A stretch of 64,000 nucleotides of DNA, taken from Armatimonadetes bacterium Uphvl-Ar1. GTDB taxonomy: Bacteria > Armatimonadota > Fimbriimonadia > Fimbriimonadales > Fimbriimonadaceae. Location of the stretch: assembly GCA_002162075.1 (NCBI GenBank), contig CP021423.1, positions 1,488,001 to 1,552,000 of the forward strand, written 5' to 3'. This document shows, piece by piece, positions 1-9,156 of this stretch; position 1 is the first letter of the stretch, and the number at the start of each line of letters is the position of its first letter. The notes beneath the pieces are model-generated. The model made no database searches. It was not told where the DNA came from and worked only from the letters and a program-made list of their open reading frames with translations. The position numbers and the translations under genes are program-made.

Positions 1-795
1 GGAACCGTCATCCAACCCATCGCCGGAACCCCCACCAACGAACCAGTTTTCAACCTCCCCGCTCTCTGGATCGAGCCTGGTCAACGCGAAATGGCCGAAC
101 GAAACGGCTATACCGTTGTCGAACCCGCCGCCATGATGACCACCCACCTCACCGAAGTCATCAAAACCCACGCTGCCGAGCTTCTCTCTCGTCAAGAAAC
201 CGCTAAGCTCATCGACAACACCAAAGCTCTCAACTCTGCCGTCGTTGCCGAACTTGAACCCGCCGGAATCAGCACCGGGGATGTCCAAAAAGTGCTTCAG
301 CATCTCCTCCGCGAGCGAGTCCCCGTTCGCGATATGGTTACCATTTTGGAAACAATGGCCGACTTCGCCGGACGCATCAAAGACATGGAACAAATGGGCG
401 AACTTGTCCGTGCTGCAATTTCCCGAACCATCACCCGCCAATTCGCCGATGACGCCAACGCAATCCACTGCCTGACCCTAGAACCACCACTCGAACATGC
501 AATTACTGATTCAATCCAGCACACAGCCGGCGGAGTCATGCTTGCCCTCGAACCAAAAATTGCCTCTCAACTCGTCCAAGATATCCACGGAGCAACCGAT
601 CAAGCCAACGCCTCCGGCGTCCAACCCGTTTTGATCTGCTCAACCCAAGCCCGCCTTCCCCTCCGCAAACATCTCGAACGGAACGGCATCCAAATCCCCG
701 TCATGGCCTATAACGAAGTCTCTGCAAACACCGAAGTCAACTTTGTTGGCCAAATCGGCCTTGAAACCGACCTCACCCACTCATCTGCTGCGTAA
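1..795 (+). CDS. flhA: Flagellar export gate protein FlhA, C-terminal part (cut by window start)
   Basis: The reading frame is open from base 1, so this is the 3' end of a longer gene; 264 residues are visible. They match the cytoplasmic domain of FlhA, the membrane component of the flagellar type III export gate that docks chaperone-substrate complexes. Visible hallmarks are an LPALWI-type segment, the THLTEVIKTHAAELLSRQE stretch, and VQKVLQHLLRERVPVRDMVT, all typical of the FHIPEP family. The injectisome homologue SctV shares this fold, but the fit is closer to FlhA. No other flagellar gene lies in the window; the rest of the operon must be to the left. Confidence 0.9.
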   Translation, partial: GTVIQPIAGTPTNEPVFNLPALWIEPGQREMAERNGYTVVEPAAMMTTHLTEVIKTHAAELLSRQETAKLIDNTKALNSAVVAELEPAGISTGDVQKVLQHLLRERVPVRDMVTILETMADFAGRIKDMEQMGELVRAAISRTITRQFADDANAIHCLTLEPPLEHAITDSIQHTAGGVMLALEPKIASQLVQDIHGATDQANASGVQPVLICSTQARLPLRKHLERNGIQIPVMAYNEVSANTEVNFVGQIGLETDLTHSSAA

Positions 796-1500
796 CTCTC
801 CTTAGCCCACGTAACGCAAGTGGCAATGGCGTCTCAAGTACATCATTAATCGTATTCCCCGCGCAGGCGGGGACCCAGTCCAAGAAAAATGCCGCAGGCT
901 CCCTACGTTGCCATTCCGGGCGTGACCAGCAATCCCAAAGGCAAGCACTTGGGTGGCACTGGTGAAACCAGTGAACAGCACGCGAGTTCGTCATTCCGTA
1001 CGTGACCCGGATTCATGCAGAGAATTGTTTTCGTTCCCCCTCCCCCTTTGGGGGAGGACTTTGGAGGGGGCTATAAAAGGCTCAAGCTCATGAATGGCTC
1101 CCGAGTCGCCATTCCGAGCGCGACCCGGAATCTCAGCCTCTAAATCACTATCGCTAATTCTCTACCCTGATGGGAAGTGGAAAAGGTGGGGCGGTAAAAG
1201 ATAAAGTAATTCGTTTACTCCCTCCCCTGATGGGGAGGGGAAGGGGTGGGGAGACATGCCTAACCCCAGAAACTCATGATCTTCCAAGGAAACGACAGCC
1301 TGCCCCGGGCGTGACCCGGAATCTCAAAAGTAAAACAAAACAGGAATTCCCGCACAAAAAAGCACCCGAGGCTCTCACACCTCGGTCAAAGTTCTGAACT
1401 CTCGATCAGCAACCCCTTGGATCATCAATCTCCCCCAACCGACCAACCCCACCATAACAAACCCGTCACAAAATCCCGCTCCCCTCTCCAGATTTCCCAA
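796..1500. repeat. Gene-free stretch with a cluster of palindromic intergenic repeats
   Basis: No convincing gene is seen between flhA and 1529. The stretch is built of short palindromic units of two kinds. One kind has the core CATTCCGxxCGTGACCCGGAATCTC (near 910, 990, 1112 and 1300). The other is an inverted pair of CCCTCCCC and GGGGAGG arms (near 1036-1070, 1165-1195 and 1220-1255). A third unit near 850-880 reads ATTCCCCGCGCAGGCGGGGACCC. Related units recur at 6068-6145, 7117-7295, 17750-17835 and 56152-56207. They resemble dispersed intergenic mosaic repeats and code for nothing recognisable. Confidence 0.75.
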
Positions 1501-1528
1501 ATCCACCGACAATTAATCTCAGAAAGTC

Positions 1529-1837
1529 ATGAATCAGTTGCTCGATTGTCCAGTTCTGGGATTAGAAGATACCTTCCCCCAAAATCTCTACATCGTCCGA
1601 CACAACCCCACTAACAAATACGGGTGCTATTGCTACGACGGAACCCATGGCCTCGCATGTTTCAGCACCGAACAAGGTGCCCTCTCCTTCGCCGCATGGA
1701 TCAACATGCCCGGAATGTCCAGCGAAGAAGTCAGCTTCGACGAAGCCCGAGAAGTCGCCAAAGATCGGCCCATGCCAATCACTTCACTGATGCTTCTCGA
1801 CAACATGGAAGACCCCCTCATCCATTTCGTCCGCTAA
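1529..1837 (+). CDS. Hypothetical protein, 102 aa
   Basis: A small acidic protein without signal peptide or membrane segment. It starts at an ATG with only a weak purine-rich stretch (AGAAAG) in front. Codon choice is C-ending like the neighbouring real genes, and a clear terminator hairpin follows the stop, which argues that it is a real gene. The sequence has a CYCYDGTHGLACFSTEQGAL-type core with aromatic residues, and resembles small proteins that display or clamp a numeric value, but I recognise no family. It stands alone, upstream of a thioredoxin-fold gene in the same direction. Confidence 0.6.
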   Translation: MNQLLDCPVLGLEDTFPQNLYIVRHNPTNKYGCYCYDGTHGLACFSTEQGALSFAAWINMPGMSSEEVSFDEAREVAKDRPMPITSLMLLDNMEDPLIHFVR

Positions 1838-1861
1838 CCCCCACAATCGAATCTTTCACGG

Positions 1862-1893
1862 AAACTCCCGATCAAAGGGAGTTTTTCTACTTT
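1862..1893 (+). terminator. Rho-independent terminator
   Basis: Eight-base stem AAACTCCC / GGGAGTTT with a seven-base loop, followed by TTCTACTTTT, 25 bases past the stop of the small hypothetical gene. Confidence 0.75.
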
Positions 1894-1955
1894 TAACCCT
1901 CGTAATTTCCATAAAACGGAACCAAAACCACCCCCAAGCATTGTAAAGTATCAAC

Positions 1956-3014
1956 ATGAAGAAGTTCATTCTTCCGCTCCTTGCCGTGTTCGCCGCATCC
2001 GCCGCCTACGCGCAAACTGAAATCACTCTCGGAGTCGGAGACCTCGCCCCCGCCTTCAAAGTCGATGGTCACGTCAAAGGTGACAAAATCAACACCCTCA
2101 AGAAAGGCGAAATCTACATCATCGAATTCTGGGCCACATGGTGCGGCCCCTGTATCGCCGTATTCCCCCACCTCAGCGAACTGACCGAAAAGTACAAAGG
2201 CCAAGTCACGACCATCAGCGTCAATAGTTGGGACTACCGTGGCGACGCCGACCGCGACGCCCACATCAAGAAAATTGAAAACTTCCTCGTCAAGCACGGC
2301 GACAACATGCGCTACAACATCGTCCTCGACGACGCTGCCGACACTATGGCCAACACCTGGATGCGCGCCGCTGGTCAAAACGGAATCCCCAACGCATTCA
2401 TCGTGAACGAAGAAGGCCGAATCGCATGGATCGGACACCCCGCAACCATGGACAAGCCACTCGAGCAAATCGTCGCCAAAACCTGGGACATCGACAAAGC
2501 CGCTGCTGATTTCAAGAAAGAAATCGAAGCCGAGAAAGAAGCCGCCGCTAACCGAGCCAAAATGGCCGAAATTGCTAAGAACGGCGATATGGCAGCCTAC
2601 GACGCAATGGTCGAAAAAATGGGTGCCCAGGAAGCCCTCTTCGCTGTTATCAACCACGAACCCAACTTCGTCGTTCGAGTCATCGAAAAGTACGCGGGCA
2701 AGATCGAAGGCGTCCTCCCCGACACCTACTGCAGCATGGCCGCCTACCTCACACGGAATAAAGCAACCACTGCCGAAAGCCGAGCAACCATCACAAAAAT
2801 CTCCGAGATGTGCTTCAAAGAGCTGTCCGAAGACAAAGCCGCGCGATCCGCTGTCTACCACGCCCAAGTTCTGATGAACAACGGCGACAAAGATGGCGCA
2901 AAGGCATGGCTCGACAAAGCCGAAGGCTTAGTCACTAAGTTCAACCCAGAAACCCAACGCGCTGGCCTCACCAAAATGATCGCCGATACGCGCAAACAAC
3001 TCGACGCCAGCTAA
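1956..3014 (+). CDS. Secreted TlpA-like thioredoxin-fold protein
   Basis: 352 residues. A signal peptide (about residues 1-19, cleavage after AYA) sends it out of the cytoplasm. Residues 30-165 are a TlpA/ResA-like thioredoxin domain with the redox motif WCGPC (Cys63 and Cys66) and an FWATWCGPC context typical of the family. The C-terminal 180 residues are a charged helical extension, with an alanine- and glutamate-rich stretch near 190-205, seen in longer TlpA-type proteins of several phyla. The likely role is thiol-disulfide exchange in the periplasm; the substrate is unknown. No cytochrome-maturation gene is nearby. A terminator follows the stop. Confidence 0.85.
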   Translation: MKKFILPLLAVFAASAAYAQTEITLGVGDLAPAFKVDGHVKGDKINTLKKGEIYIIEFWATWCGPCIAVFPHLSELTEKYKGQVTTISVNSWDYRGDADRDAHIKKIENFLVKHGDNMRYNIVLDDAADTMANTWMRAAGQNGIPNAFIVNEEGRIAWIGHPATMDKPLEQIVAKTWDIDKAAADFKKEIEAEKEAAANRAKMAEIAKNGDMAAYDAMVEKMGAQEALFAVINHEPNFVVRVIEKYAGKIEGVLPDTYCSMAAYLTRNKATTAESRATITKISEMCFKELSEDKAARSAVYHAQVLMNNGDKDGAKAWLDKAEGLVTKFNPETQRAGLTKMIADTRKQLDAS

Positions 3015-3034
3015 CGCTTCAAATCGACGAAATT

Positions 3035-3071
3035 ATCCCTGCAAGCTCCAACGCGTGCAGGGATTTTTGTT
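3035..3071 (+). terminator. Rho-independent terminator
   Basis: Nine-base perfect stem ATCCCTGCA / TGCAGGGAT, followed by TTTTTGTTT, right after the TlpA-like gene. Confidence 0.9.
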
Positions 3072-3095
3072 TACAGCACGATATAATTGTCGCAA

Positions 3096-3974
3096 ATGAA
3101 AAATTTTCTGCTCGCAATTTTTCTATCCCTGCTAGCAAGTGCTATCACAGGTTTTTGCGTCCTTCCCGATGAAGACTTGTCAAGCTTCTTTCACGTCTAC
3201 AATCTTCCGTTCCCAGACCTATTGAAACTTTTATTTGCCTTTGCGATCGTTGCCGCTCCGTTTGCATTGATCCGCCTCGATTCAATCCAAATATTAGTCT
3301 TGCAGTCCATTGGATTTCTCGCCCCACTTCCACTCTATTCATTGTACTATCCCACCTGGTTTTACGGTGGAAACGTAGATAAGTCACCCCCATTTGTTGA
3401 CACCAATGCTATTCAATTTGGTCTCATCTTTTTATTGCCAGCTATCTTGCTTCAGTTGATGATCCTTCAACTTCGGAATTCAAATCAAATAATTCAAGAA
3501 AATCGGCTACCATTTCCCGAAGAAGACTACAAACTCCTCCCAAATCCGATTCCCTGGTTCCTCGCAACATGTAGCTCCCAGTTATTCCTCTCAGCATACT
3601 CGTTCGGATACTTGTTCAGCGAAATTGGAAACGAACGGACAAATTTTGGATGGTTCCTTGTTGACCCGGAGTTCTCCTTAGCCAGGTTCATACTCGTCCT
3701 TGTTCTTCTTGTTCCCGCCCTTCTGCTACCAATCAAGACGATTCGCCATCTCCCGTTCGCCTTCTTATTTATCGTGATTTCTGACCTGCTCCTCCAAGTC
3801 ATCATCCCGCAATTTGCCATCGAAAGCCGTCACCCAAACAACAGCCCAGATACTCTTAATTTCTTCTCTTCCTTCCTGACCGCCATCCCTGTCGTACTGT
3901 TCATTTTCCTCGTGCGCGGCATAATCCAGACCTACACCAATCCCCCATCTCAAGTACCCTCACCAGACGCATGA
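3096..3974 (+). CDS. Multi-pass membrane protein of unknown function
   Basis: 292 residues from the ATG; a TTG nine bases upstream is in frame but has no advantage. About seven hydrophobic segments are visible, rich in Phe and Leu, with charged loops between them. The C-terminal tail is proline-rich. No family motif is recognised. Base composition is clearly more AT-rich than the flanking TlpA-like and hisI genes and lacks their C-ending codon bias, which suggests later acquisition. Its stop codon overlaps the hisI start (ATGA), so the two are probably translated from one message. Confidence 0.65.
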   Translation: MKNFLLAIFLSLLASAITGFCVLPDEDLSSFFHVYNLPFPDLLKLLFAFAIVAAPFALIRLDSIQILVLQSIGFLAPLPLYSLYYPTWFYGGNVDKSPPFVDTNAIQFGLIFLLPAILLQLMILQLRNSNQIIQENRLPFPEEDYKLLPNPIPWFLATCSSQLFLSAYSFGYLFSEIGNERTNFGWFLVDPEFSLARFILVLVLLVPALLLPIKTIRHLPFAFLFIVISDLLLQVIIPQFAIESRHPNNSPDTLNFFSSFLTAIPVVLFIFLVRGIIQTYTNPPSQVPSPDA

Positions 3975-4384
3975 GCTTCCCCACCCCCGGCCCCAAGCAA
4001 GAACTCGAACAGGGCCTCACCTTCACCCCAAAATTCGATCAATACGGGCTTATCCCCGCTATCGCCCAAGATCACCTAACCGGTCAAATCCTCATGCTCG
4101 CCTACATGACCGCCGAAGCCTTTGCAAAAACCCTCGAACTCGGACAAGCGGTCTACTACTCCCGATCGCGCCAAGAACTCTGGCACAAAGGCGCAACCTC
4201 CGGCCAATACCAAATCGTCCACCAAATCCTCACCGATTGCGACCAAGATGCCCTCATTCTCCGCGTCGAACAACTCGGTGGCGGAGCCTGTCACACCGGC
4301 GCGAACTCCTGCTTCTACCGCGCCGTACCCCTCGGACAAACTCCCGAACATCCGAAACTCACTCCCGTGTCCGACCCCGACTGA
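3971..4384 (+). CDS. hisI: Phosphoribosyl-AMP cyclohydrolase
   Basis: 137 residues, the normal length for stand-alone HisI. It opens the adenine ring of phosphoribosyl-AMP in the third step of histidine synthesis, in the cytoplasm. The magnesium site DCDQD is at residues 89-93, and the zinc ligands lie in ACHTG (Cys107) and SCFYR (Cys114). The N-terminal LMLAYM and [13 protein letters not shown] blocks are also typical. No HisE (pyrophosphohydrolase) domain is fused to it. Its start overlaps the stop of the membrane protein. Its 3' end runs 26 bases into the convergent ABC permease pseudogene. Confidence 0.95.
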   Translation: MSFPTPGPKQELEQGLTFTPKFDQYGLIPAIAQDHLTGQILMLAYMTAEAFAKTLELGQAVYYSRSRQELWHKGATSGQYQIVHQILTDCDQDALILRVEQLGGGACHTGANSCFYRAVPLGQTPEHPKLTPVSDPD

Positions 4385-5334
4385 CCAAAACCGCAACCAA
4401 GATAATCCCACCCTTGACCAACCCCTGCAAATAAGTCGAAACATCCGCCGCCACCAGCATCGTCGTAATCATCCCAGGAACAGCACCCCAATCACCGTCC
4501 CCCAAATCCGGCCCCGCCCCCCCGTCAAAGCCGTCCCCCCAATCACAACCGCCGCAATCGCTTCCAATTCATAAAGCTGACCAGCATTAGAACTCGGCAC
4601 CGAGTTCAACTTTGCCGATCCGACCCAGGCCGCCAAGCCTGTACAAACCCCCAAAATTACATAACTCCAAACCCGAACCTGGTCAACTTTTACCGCCGCA
4701 TATTTCGCTGCCTTCTCATTGCTCCCCACCGCCACCAACCTCCGACCATATGGAGTTCGAGTCAACAAGACACCCAAAACTACGGCCATCCCCAAAAACA
4801 AGAACGCCGACCAATAGAGCTCAACTGGTCGCCCATTCGCCGCCACGACAAATGGGATCACAACTCCCTCACTCGCCACCGCCGACCATCCCGAATTCTC
4901 CGACCGGAATGTTCCCCCGTTCGCCAAAACCAGTGCCCCTGACCGGAACACAAGCAACCCCACCAAAGTCGCCACAAACGGAACAACCTTCCCCAAGTAA
5001 TCACCAACCCCTGCGCCAAACCGAGCAATGCTCCACAACCGACCATCCACCCCACCCCTATCGGCGTCGGTCCATCCCCCATCATCTTGAGTCCCAAAAC
5101 CCCCAGCAACGCAAACAAACTCCCAACACTCAGATCAATCCCCCCGCCGATAATCACCAAAGTCATCCCCAAAGCGATCAATCCAATATCGGCATTTGAC
5201 GAAAGCATGTTCCGCCAGACCAGCGGGTTATGGAACACCTGCCCCTGAAAAATCAGAGCATAAACCACAAACACCCCAAACGCCACCAAAACCCCATCCC
5301 TTTGCCAATCGAACGGCTTCAGCCGCTCAATCAC
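4359..5334 (-). pseudogene. Sugar ABC transporter permease (RbsC-like), frameshifted
   Basis: Reading right to left, the pieces are 5334-4858, then 5050-4469, then an unframed tail to 4359. Joined, they give a BPD_transp_2 family permease of about 325 residues like RbsC or XylH, with GGGIDLSVGSLFALLG near the start and ELEAIAAVVIGGTALTGG near the end. Two breaks need one extra base each: at the CCCC run at 4991-4994 and at CCC 4473-4475. Past the second break the tail reads MITTMLVAADVSTYLQGLVK, which is normal for the family. The GTG start overlaps the stop of the ATPase gene. No periplasmic binding-protein gene is seen beside it. Confidence 0.85.
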
Positions 5335-6951
5335 GACCCGACCCCCGCCGCCAATTCCATGATCCGCTCCTCACTCAGTTCATTTCGCTCCAAAACCCCC
5401 ACCGGATACCCTCCGCGCATCACCACAACCCGGTGACACAACCCAATCAATTCTTGCATTTCACTACTGATCACAACCACCGCTTTGCCTTCCTTTGCCA
5501 ACCCCGCAATGATCTCATAAATCTGCGCCTTACTGCCCACATCCACCCCTCTCGTGGGTTCGTCCAATATCACAATCTCCGGGTCTCCAAAAAGCCATTT
5601 CGCCAAGCTCACTTTTTGCTGATTCCCCCGCTCAAACTCCCCACCCGGTCTCGAACATCTGGCACCTTGATAGCAAGCTTCCCGCGCCACTCTTCAGCCG
5701 CCTGTCGTACCTCTCCTCGATTCGTAAACAAACTGCCAAACCGCCCCAGCCAAGGCAAAGCAATATTATCTTCGACCGAAAAATCCAAATGTAGCCCCGA
5801 CCCTTTGCGATCCTCACTCACATAAACCGCATTGTGCCTCACCCACTCCCGGTCAAACTCTCCCAGCGCAGAATGCCCCCGCCGCAAACCCAAAACTGCC
5901 TCCCACAACTCCGTCCGACCACTCCCAATTAACCCTGCAAAACCAACCACCTCTCCTTTCCGAATACATAACTTGGAAACGTCATTTGAAGAACCGCTAG
6001 TGCTAGGATTCTTCCCTGAATGAGCTGCACTAGCCCCTAACTTGAAATCAAAGAATGAAGCTGTGCCGTTTTCGTTTCCCCCCTCCCCTCTGGGGAGAGC
6101 CTGCCCCGGACTCGATCCGGGTGACTCAGGGAGGGGTCCTACGGCTTTCTTCTTAGATTCTCCCAAAAGAACCCCACTTCAAAAACCACCTCACCACCGC
6201 ATTCTGGAATCTCGGGATACATCTCGCCTAATTCTCGCCCCACCATCATCGCCGCCAAGCTCGATTCATCCACCGCCCCCGCATCCACCGTTCCCACAAA
6301 CTCACCGTCCCGCAACACCGATATCCGGTCGCAATTACCAATCAGCTCTCCCAGCAAGTGTGAAATCAAGATCACGGTTCGCCCCTCCCCTTTCAATCGC
6401 CGGATCAAATCAAACAGGGCCGTTTTTTCCCGAACGCTCAGCACCGCCGTTGGTTCGTCCATGATCAACACCTCCGCTCCCGTGCTCACCGCCTTTGCAA
6501 TCTCAACGAGTTGCTTCTCCGCAAGGCTCAGACTCCCCACCATCCGGTCTGCCCCAAATTCCGCACAAACCTCCTGCAGCCACCGCCCCGCCTCTGCTTC
6601 CTGTGCTCTGCGATTGATAAGCCCAACCCCCTCCCTCCCCAAAAACAGGTTCTCCGCCACCGACAAATCATCGACCAAGTTCAACTCTTGGTGAATCATC
6701 GCCACCCCCGCCCGCATAGCATCCTGCACTCCCCGAAACTCAACCCCGACACCCCCAACCAAGACATCCCCCGAACTCCCCCGCTCCACCCCCGCTAAAA
6801 TTTTCATCAACGTGGACTTCCCCGCCCCATTTTCCCCAATCACCCCGTGAACCTCGCCCGCCTCAAAACTGAGCGACACACCCCCCAAAGCCCGCACGCC
6901 CGGATACTCCTTCACCAAGTCCCGAACCTCAACTCGCGGCATACTCCGCAT
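5331..6951 (-). pseudogene. Sugar ABC transporter ATPase with two ABC domains (RbsA-like), disrupted
   Basis: The first ABC domain (6951-6170) is complete, with Walker A GENGAGKST, signature LSLAEKQ and Walker B EVLIMDEPT. The second (about 6010-5331) has GLIGSGRTEL in place of Walker A, as in RbsA, and LSGGNQQK when a missing G is restored at the run 5625-5629. Between the domains lies an inserted palindromic repeat (about 6064-6145) that shifts the frame and adds about 30 foreign residues. The gene energises uptake of a pentose, galactoside or similar sugar with the permease downstream. With two breaks here and two in the permease, the importer looks defective, unless the single-base losses are sequencing errors. 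Confidence 0.85.
6064..6150. repeat. Palindromic repeat element inserted in the ATPase gene
   Basis: Composite unit CCCCTCCCCTCTGGGGAGAG, then CCTGCCCCGGACTCGATCCGGG, then CAGGGAGGGGTCC. The same building blocks occur in the intergenic cluster at 1036-1330 and at 17750 and 56152. Here the unit interrupts the linker between two ABC domains. Confidence 0.7.
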
Positions 6952-7340
6952 TATCCCAAATATCCAATACCCTTTGGTCGCTTTTCGAGATTATGTGACG
7001 GAGTCTCAACCAAACAACCCCCCTCAAAATTTCTTGAAGACAATCGAGATAGTCACCATTTCTGATCCCATGCTCACGATCTCCCAACTGTCCGCAACCA
7101 ACATGTTTGAAAGCCCGTGGTCGTCCTTCCCGGCGTGACCCGGAATCCCCACTCGCTTAAATCTTGCATCTCAAATCCAACTTTTTAAGTCGTCATCCCA
7201 GCGAGTGCTGGGACCCAACCTATATACAGAGGAACCTAAGAGCAATAGCACCAACCCCCAAGTCGTCATTCCGGGCTTGACCCGGAATCTCACTCAACAT
7301 CACTTGTCATTGTCCCTGTGCAATCAGAATCCCCAAGAAC
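6952..7340. repeat. Intergenic region with three dispersed repeat units
   Basis: No gene is seen. Units of the CATTCCGG...GACCCGGAATC type lie at about 7122-7150 and 7262-7292, and a CGTCATCCCAGCGAGTGCTGGGACCC unit lies at about 7190-7218. These match the family in the 840-1330 cluster. Confidence 0.65.
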
Positions 7341-7377
7341 AATAAAACGGCGGCTCTGCAAAAAACCAAGCCGCCGT
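7341..7377 (-). terminator. Rho-independent terminator of the PEP-CTERM gene
   Basis: Read on the minus strand: stem ACGGCGGCT / AGCCGCCGT (nine pairs) followed by TTTTATT, 23 bases past the stop of the gene ending at 7400. Confidence 0.9.
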
Positions 7378-7399
7378 CCAGTGATTCACAAAACCAGAA

Positions 7400-8050
7400 T
7401 TACTTCTGGCGTCGCTTGCGCAAAGCCGCCGCTGCCGCCAAACCAAGAACCGCCATGGTAGCCGGCTCCGGAACCGCTTCAACATCCAAACTCACATCAT
7501 CAAAGAACACGCTTCCACCGGCAACTGCTGGTTGAAGGTGCAAGAGCAATAGCTGACCATAGGCAACGTTTGAAGCCGCCGGGCCGAGGCTCGCAGTCAA
7601 TTCAATATATGTGTCCGGAGTCGTCGTCGCATCAATTCGATTCGATTCCGCTGATGTAACTTCAACGTTGTTCGCATCAAAGTAGACCAACTTCAAGAGC
7701 GCTGAGTTGTCACCGGACATGCGGTCAGCTGCCAAAGTTTGAGCCCAAACTGATGCTGAAACTGTTTCACCCGTACTAATCGCGAAGTTCTGGAACGCAC
7801 CCGTCACGTTAAAGCCACCAGAAAAATTCCCGAACTGCTTCATAGAGTGAGTACCCGTTCGAGCAAACGAACCGTTTGGAGTATTGGCCTCGCGGAAAGC
7901 ATTGCCAAACCGAGTCCAACTGTCAGCGTCAGCACCCGTACCCGCTTCAAACGAGCCATTCAAAATCTGGCCAAAAGCCATCGGTGCAACCAAAGCCATC
8001 GCCAAAGTCGCAACACCTGTCATCAATTTCATCTTCATTTTCTTCCTCAT
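7400..8050 (-). CDS. PEP-CTERM sorting-domain protein
   Basis: About 216 residues from the ATG at 8050. ATGs at 8038 and 8032 are alternatives; an AGGAAG inside the first codons fits a start at 8032 best. A signal peptide is followed by a beta-rich extracellular domain that opens with ILNGSFEAGTGADADSW, in the style of carbohydrate-binding or choice-of-anchor domains. The C-terminus has the VPEPATM motif, a hydrophobic segment and RKRRQK, the tripartite signal processed by exosortase. The protein should be secreted and anchored to, or released at, the cell surface. A LacI-type palindrome lies 43 bases upstream, so sugar-dependent control is likely. Confidence 0.9.
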   Translation of the reverse strand: MRKKMKMKLMTGVATLAMALVAPMAFGQILNGSFEAGTGADADSWTRFGNAFREANTPNGSFARTGTHSMKQFGNFSGGFNVTGAFQNFAISTGETVSASVWAQTLAADRMSGDNSALLKLVYFDANNVEVTSAESNRIDATTTPDTYIELTASLGPAASNVAYGQLLLLHLQPAVAGGSVFFDDVSLDVEAVPEPATMAVLGLAAAAALRKRRQK

Positions 8051-8092
8051 CGAACAAACCAAGGCCAACAACTCAGCCTCAATTTTTGTTTA

Positions 8093-8112
8093 GCGAAACG
8101 TTTCGCGAAACG
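8093..8112. promoter_or_regulatory. LacI-type palindromic operator upstream of the PEP-CTERM gene
   Basis: GCGAAACGTTTCGC (8093-8106) is a perfect palindrome centred on CG. It overlaps a second perfect palindrome, CGTTTCGCGAAACG (8099-8112). A GAAACGTTTC core is typical of LacI/GalR-family sites. It differs from the ATGATAAA-type operators at 46146 and 48008, so a different regulator, not encoded here, is expected. Confidence 0.6.
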
Positions 8113-8234
8113 ATTCTCATATTTTATCAACACTTCCCCAAAATTGCAAAAAAAACCCGCAAACATACGGGGTATTCCACACTTAACCCAGGGTCTCAAA
8201 TGATCCTCTCGGTAAAATCCCACCTGGCAACCTC

Positions 8235-8320
8235 GGGCGAGTGGCGGAATTGGTAGACGCACTGGGTTTAGGTTCCAGCGCCCATAAAGCGTGAGAGTTC
8301 GAGTCTCTCCTCGCCCACCA
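8235..8320 (+). tRNA. tRNA-Leu (anticodon UAG)
   Basis: The acceptor stem GGGCGAG pairs with CTCGCCC, followed by ACCA, so the CCA end is encoded. The anticodon arm CTGGG-TTTAGGT-TCCAG shows UAG, reading CUA/CUG leucine codons. A long variable arm (CGCCCATAAAGCG) is as expected for tRNA-Leu, and the T arm GAGAG-TTCGAGT-CTCTC is complete. It lies just before parA on the same strand. Confidence 0.97.
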
Positions 8321-8371
8321 AAATCCCAACCCCAGCCCCCAAAACCCACCCCCCGCCATAATAAAAATCCT

Positions 8372-9148
8372 ATGCCCATCTTCGGCATCGTCAATCAAAA
8401 AGGAGGCGTCGGCAAAACCACCACCGCCGTCAACCTCGCCGCCGCCCTCGCCCTCAAAAACCAACGCGTCCTCCTAATCGATGCCGACCCCCAAGGTAAC
8501 GCCACCACCGGCCTCGGTATCGAAAAAAACACCGTCGAAGCCACTCTCTTCGACGTCTTCCAAGCCATCGTCAACGACCCCGAAGAACCCCAAAACCCCA
8601 TCGCCCAAGCCATCATCCCCACCGAAATCCCTGGTCTCGAAATCATCCCCGCCACCCTCGATCTCGCCGGCTCCGAACCCGTTCTCCTCAATGCCGTCGG
8701 CAAAGAAATGATCCTCCGCGACGCCATCGCCCCCATCAAATCCAACTACGACTTCATCCTGATTGATGCCCCCCCGAGCCTCGGAATCCTGACCATCAAC
8801 ATCCTCGCCGCCTGCGACGGCGTCATCGTCCCCCTCCAAAGCGAATTCTATGCCCTTGAAGGCCTCTCCCAGCTCACCAAAACCATCGAAATCGTCCGCA
8901 AGCGCATCAACCCCCACATCCAAATCGCCAAAGTCATCCTGACCATGGTCGACACCCGCAACAAACTTTCCCAACAAGTCACCGAAGATGTCCAAAGCTA
9001 TTTCGGCGAAAAAGTCTCCGCCATCCAAGTCCCCCGCAATGTCCGACTCGGCGAAGCCCCCGGGTTCGGCCAACCCGCCGTCACCCTCTTCCCCGATTCC
9101 AAAGGCGCCCAAGCCTATCTCGACCTCGCAACCGAACTCCTGAGTTAA
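8372..9148 (+). CDS. parA: Chromosome-partitioning ATPase ParA (Soj)
   Basis: 258 residues from ATG 8372; the frame is open upstream through the tRNA, but that ATG is where homology begins. The deviant Walker A KGGVGKTT is at residues 10-17, the LLIDADPQGN segment follows near 38-47, and the Walker B region is FILIDAPPSLG. This is the normal length for chromosomal ParA/Soj, which works with ParB bound at parS to segregate origins. In most bacteria parB follows at once. Here 2.8 kb holding two unrelated AT-rich genes separates them, and the last 121 bases of parA recur twice in that interval (10401-10486 and 11764-11884). Confidence 0.95.
   Translation: MPIFGIVNQKGGVGKTTTAVNLAAALALKNQRVLLIDADPQGNATTGLGIEKNTVEATLFDVFQAIVNDPEEPQNPIAQAIIPTEIPGLEIIPATLDLAGSEPVLLNAVGKEMILRDAIAPIKSNYDFILIDAPPSLGILTINILAACDGVIVPLQSEFYALEGLSQLTKTIEIVRKRINPHIQIAKVILTMVDTRNKLSQQVTEDVQSYFGEKVSAIQVPRNVRLGEAPGFGQPAVTLFPDSKGAQAYLDLATELLS
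9023..9143 (+). repeat. parA 3'-end repeat, copy 1 (within the functional gene)
   Basis: The segment from ATCCAAGTCC to GAACTCCTGA at the end of parA. It matches 11764-11884 at all but 5 of 121 positions by eye, and its last 60 bases match 10412-10474 with about 4 differences. Confidence 0.9.
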
Positions 9149-9156
9149 AATGAAGC

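Noticed and set aside
1170-1397. Open frame of 75 codons in the repeat cluster after flhA
   Set aside because: It runs through palindromic repeats, lacks a ribosome site, and gives a low-complexity product.
1893-2867. Long open frame antisense to the TlpA-like gene (324 codons)
   Set aside because: It mirrors the GC-rich coding pattern of the real gene on the other strand; the plus-strand product has a signal peptide and WCGPC motif, while the antisense product is a low-complexity Val/Gly/Asp sequence.
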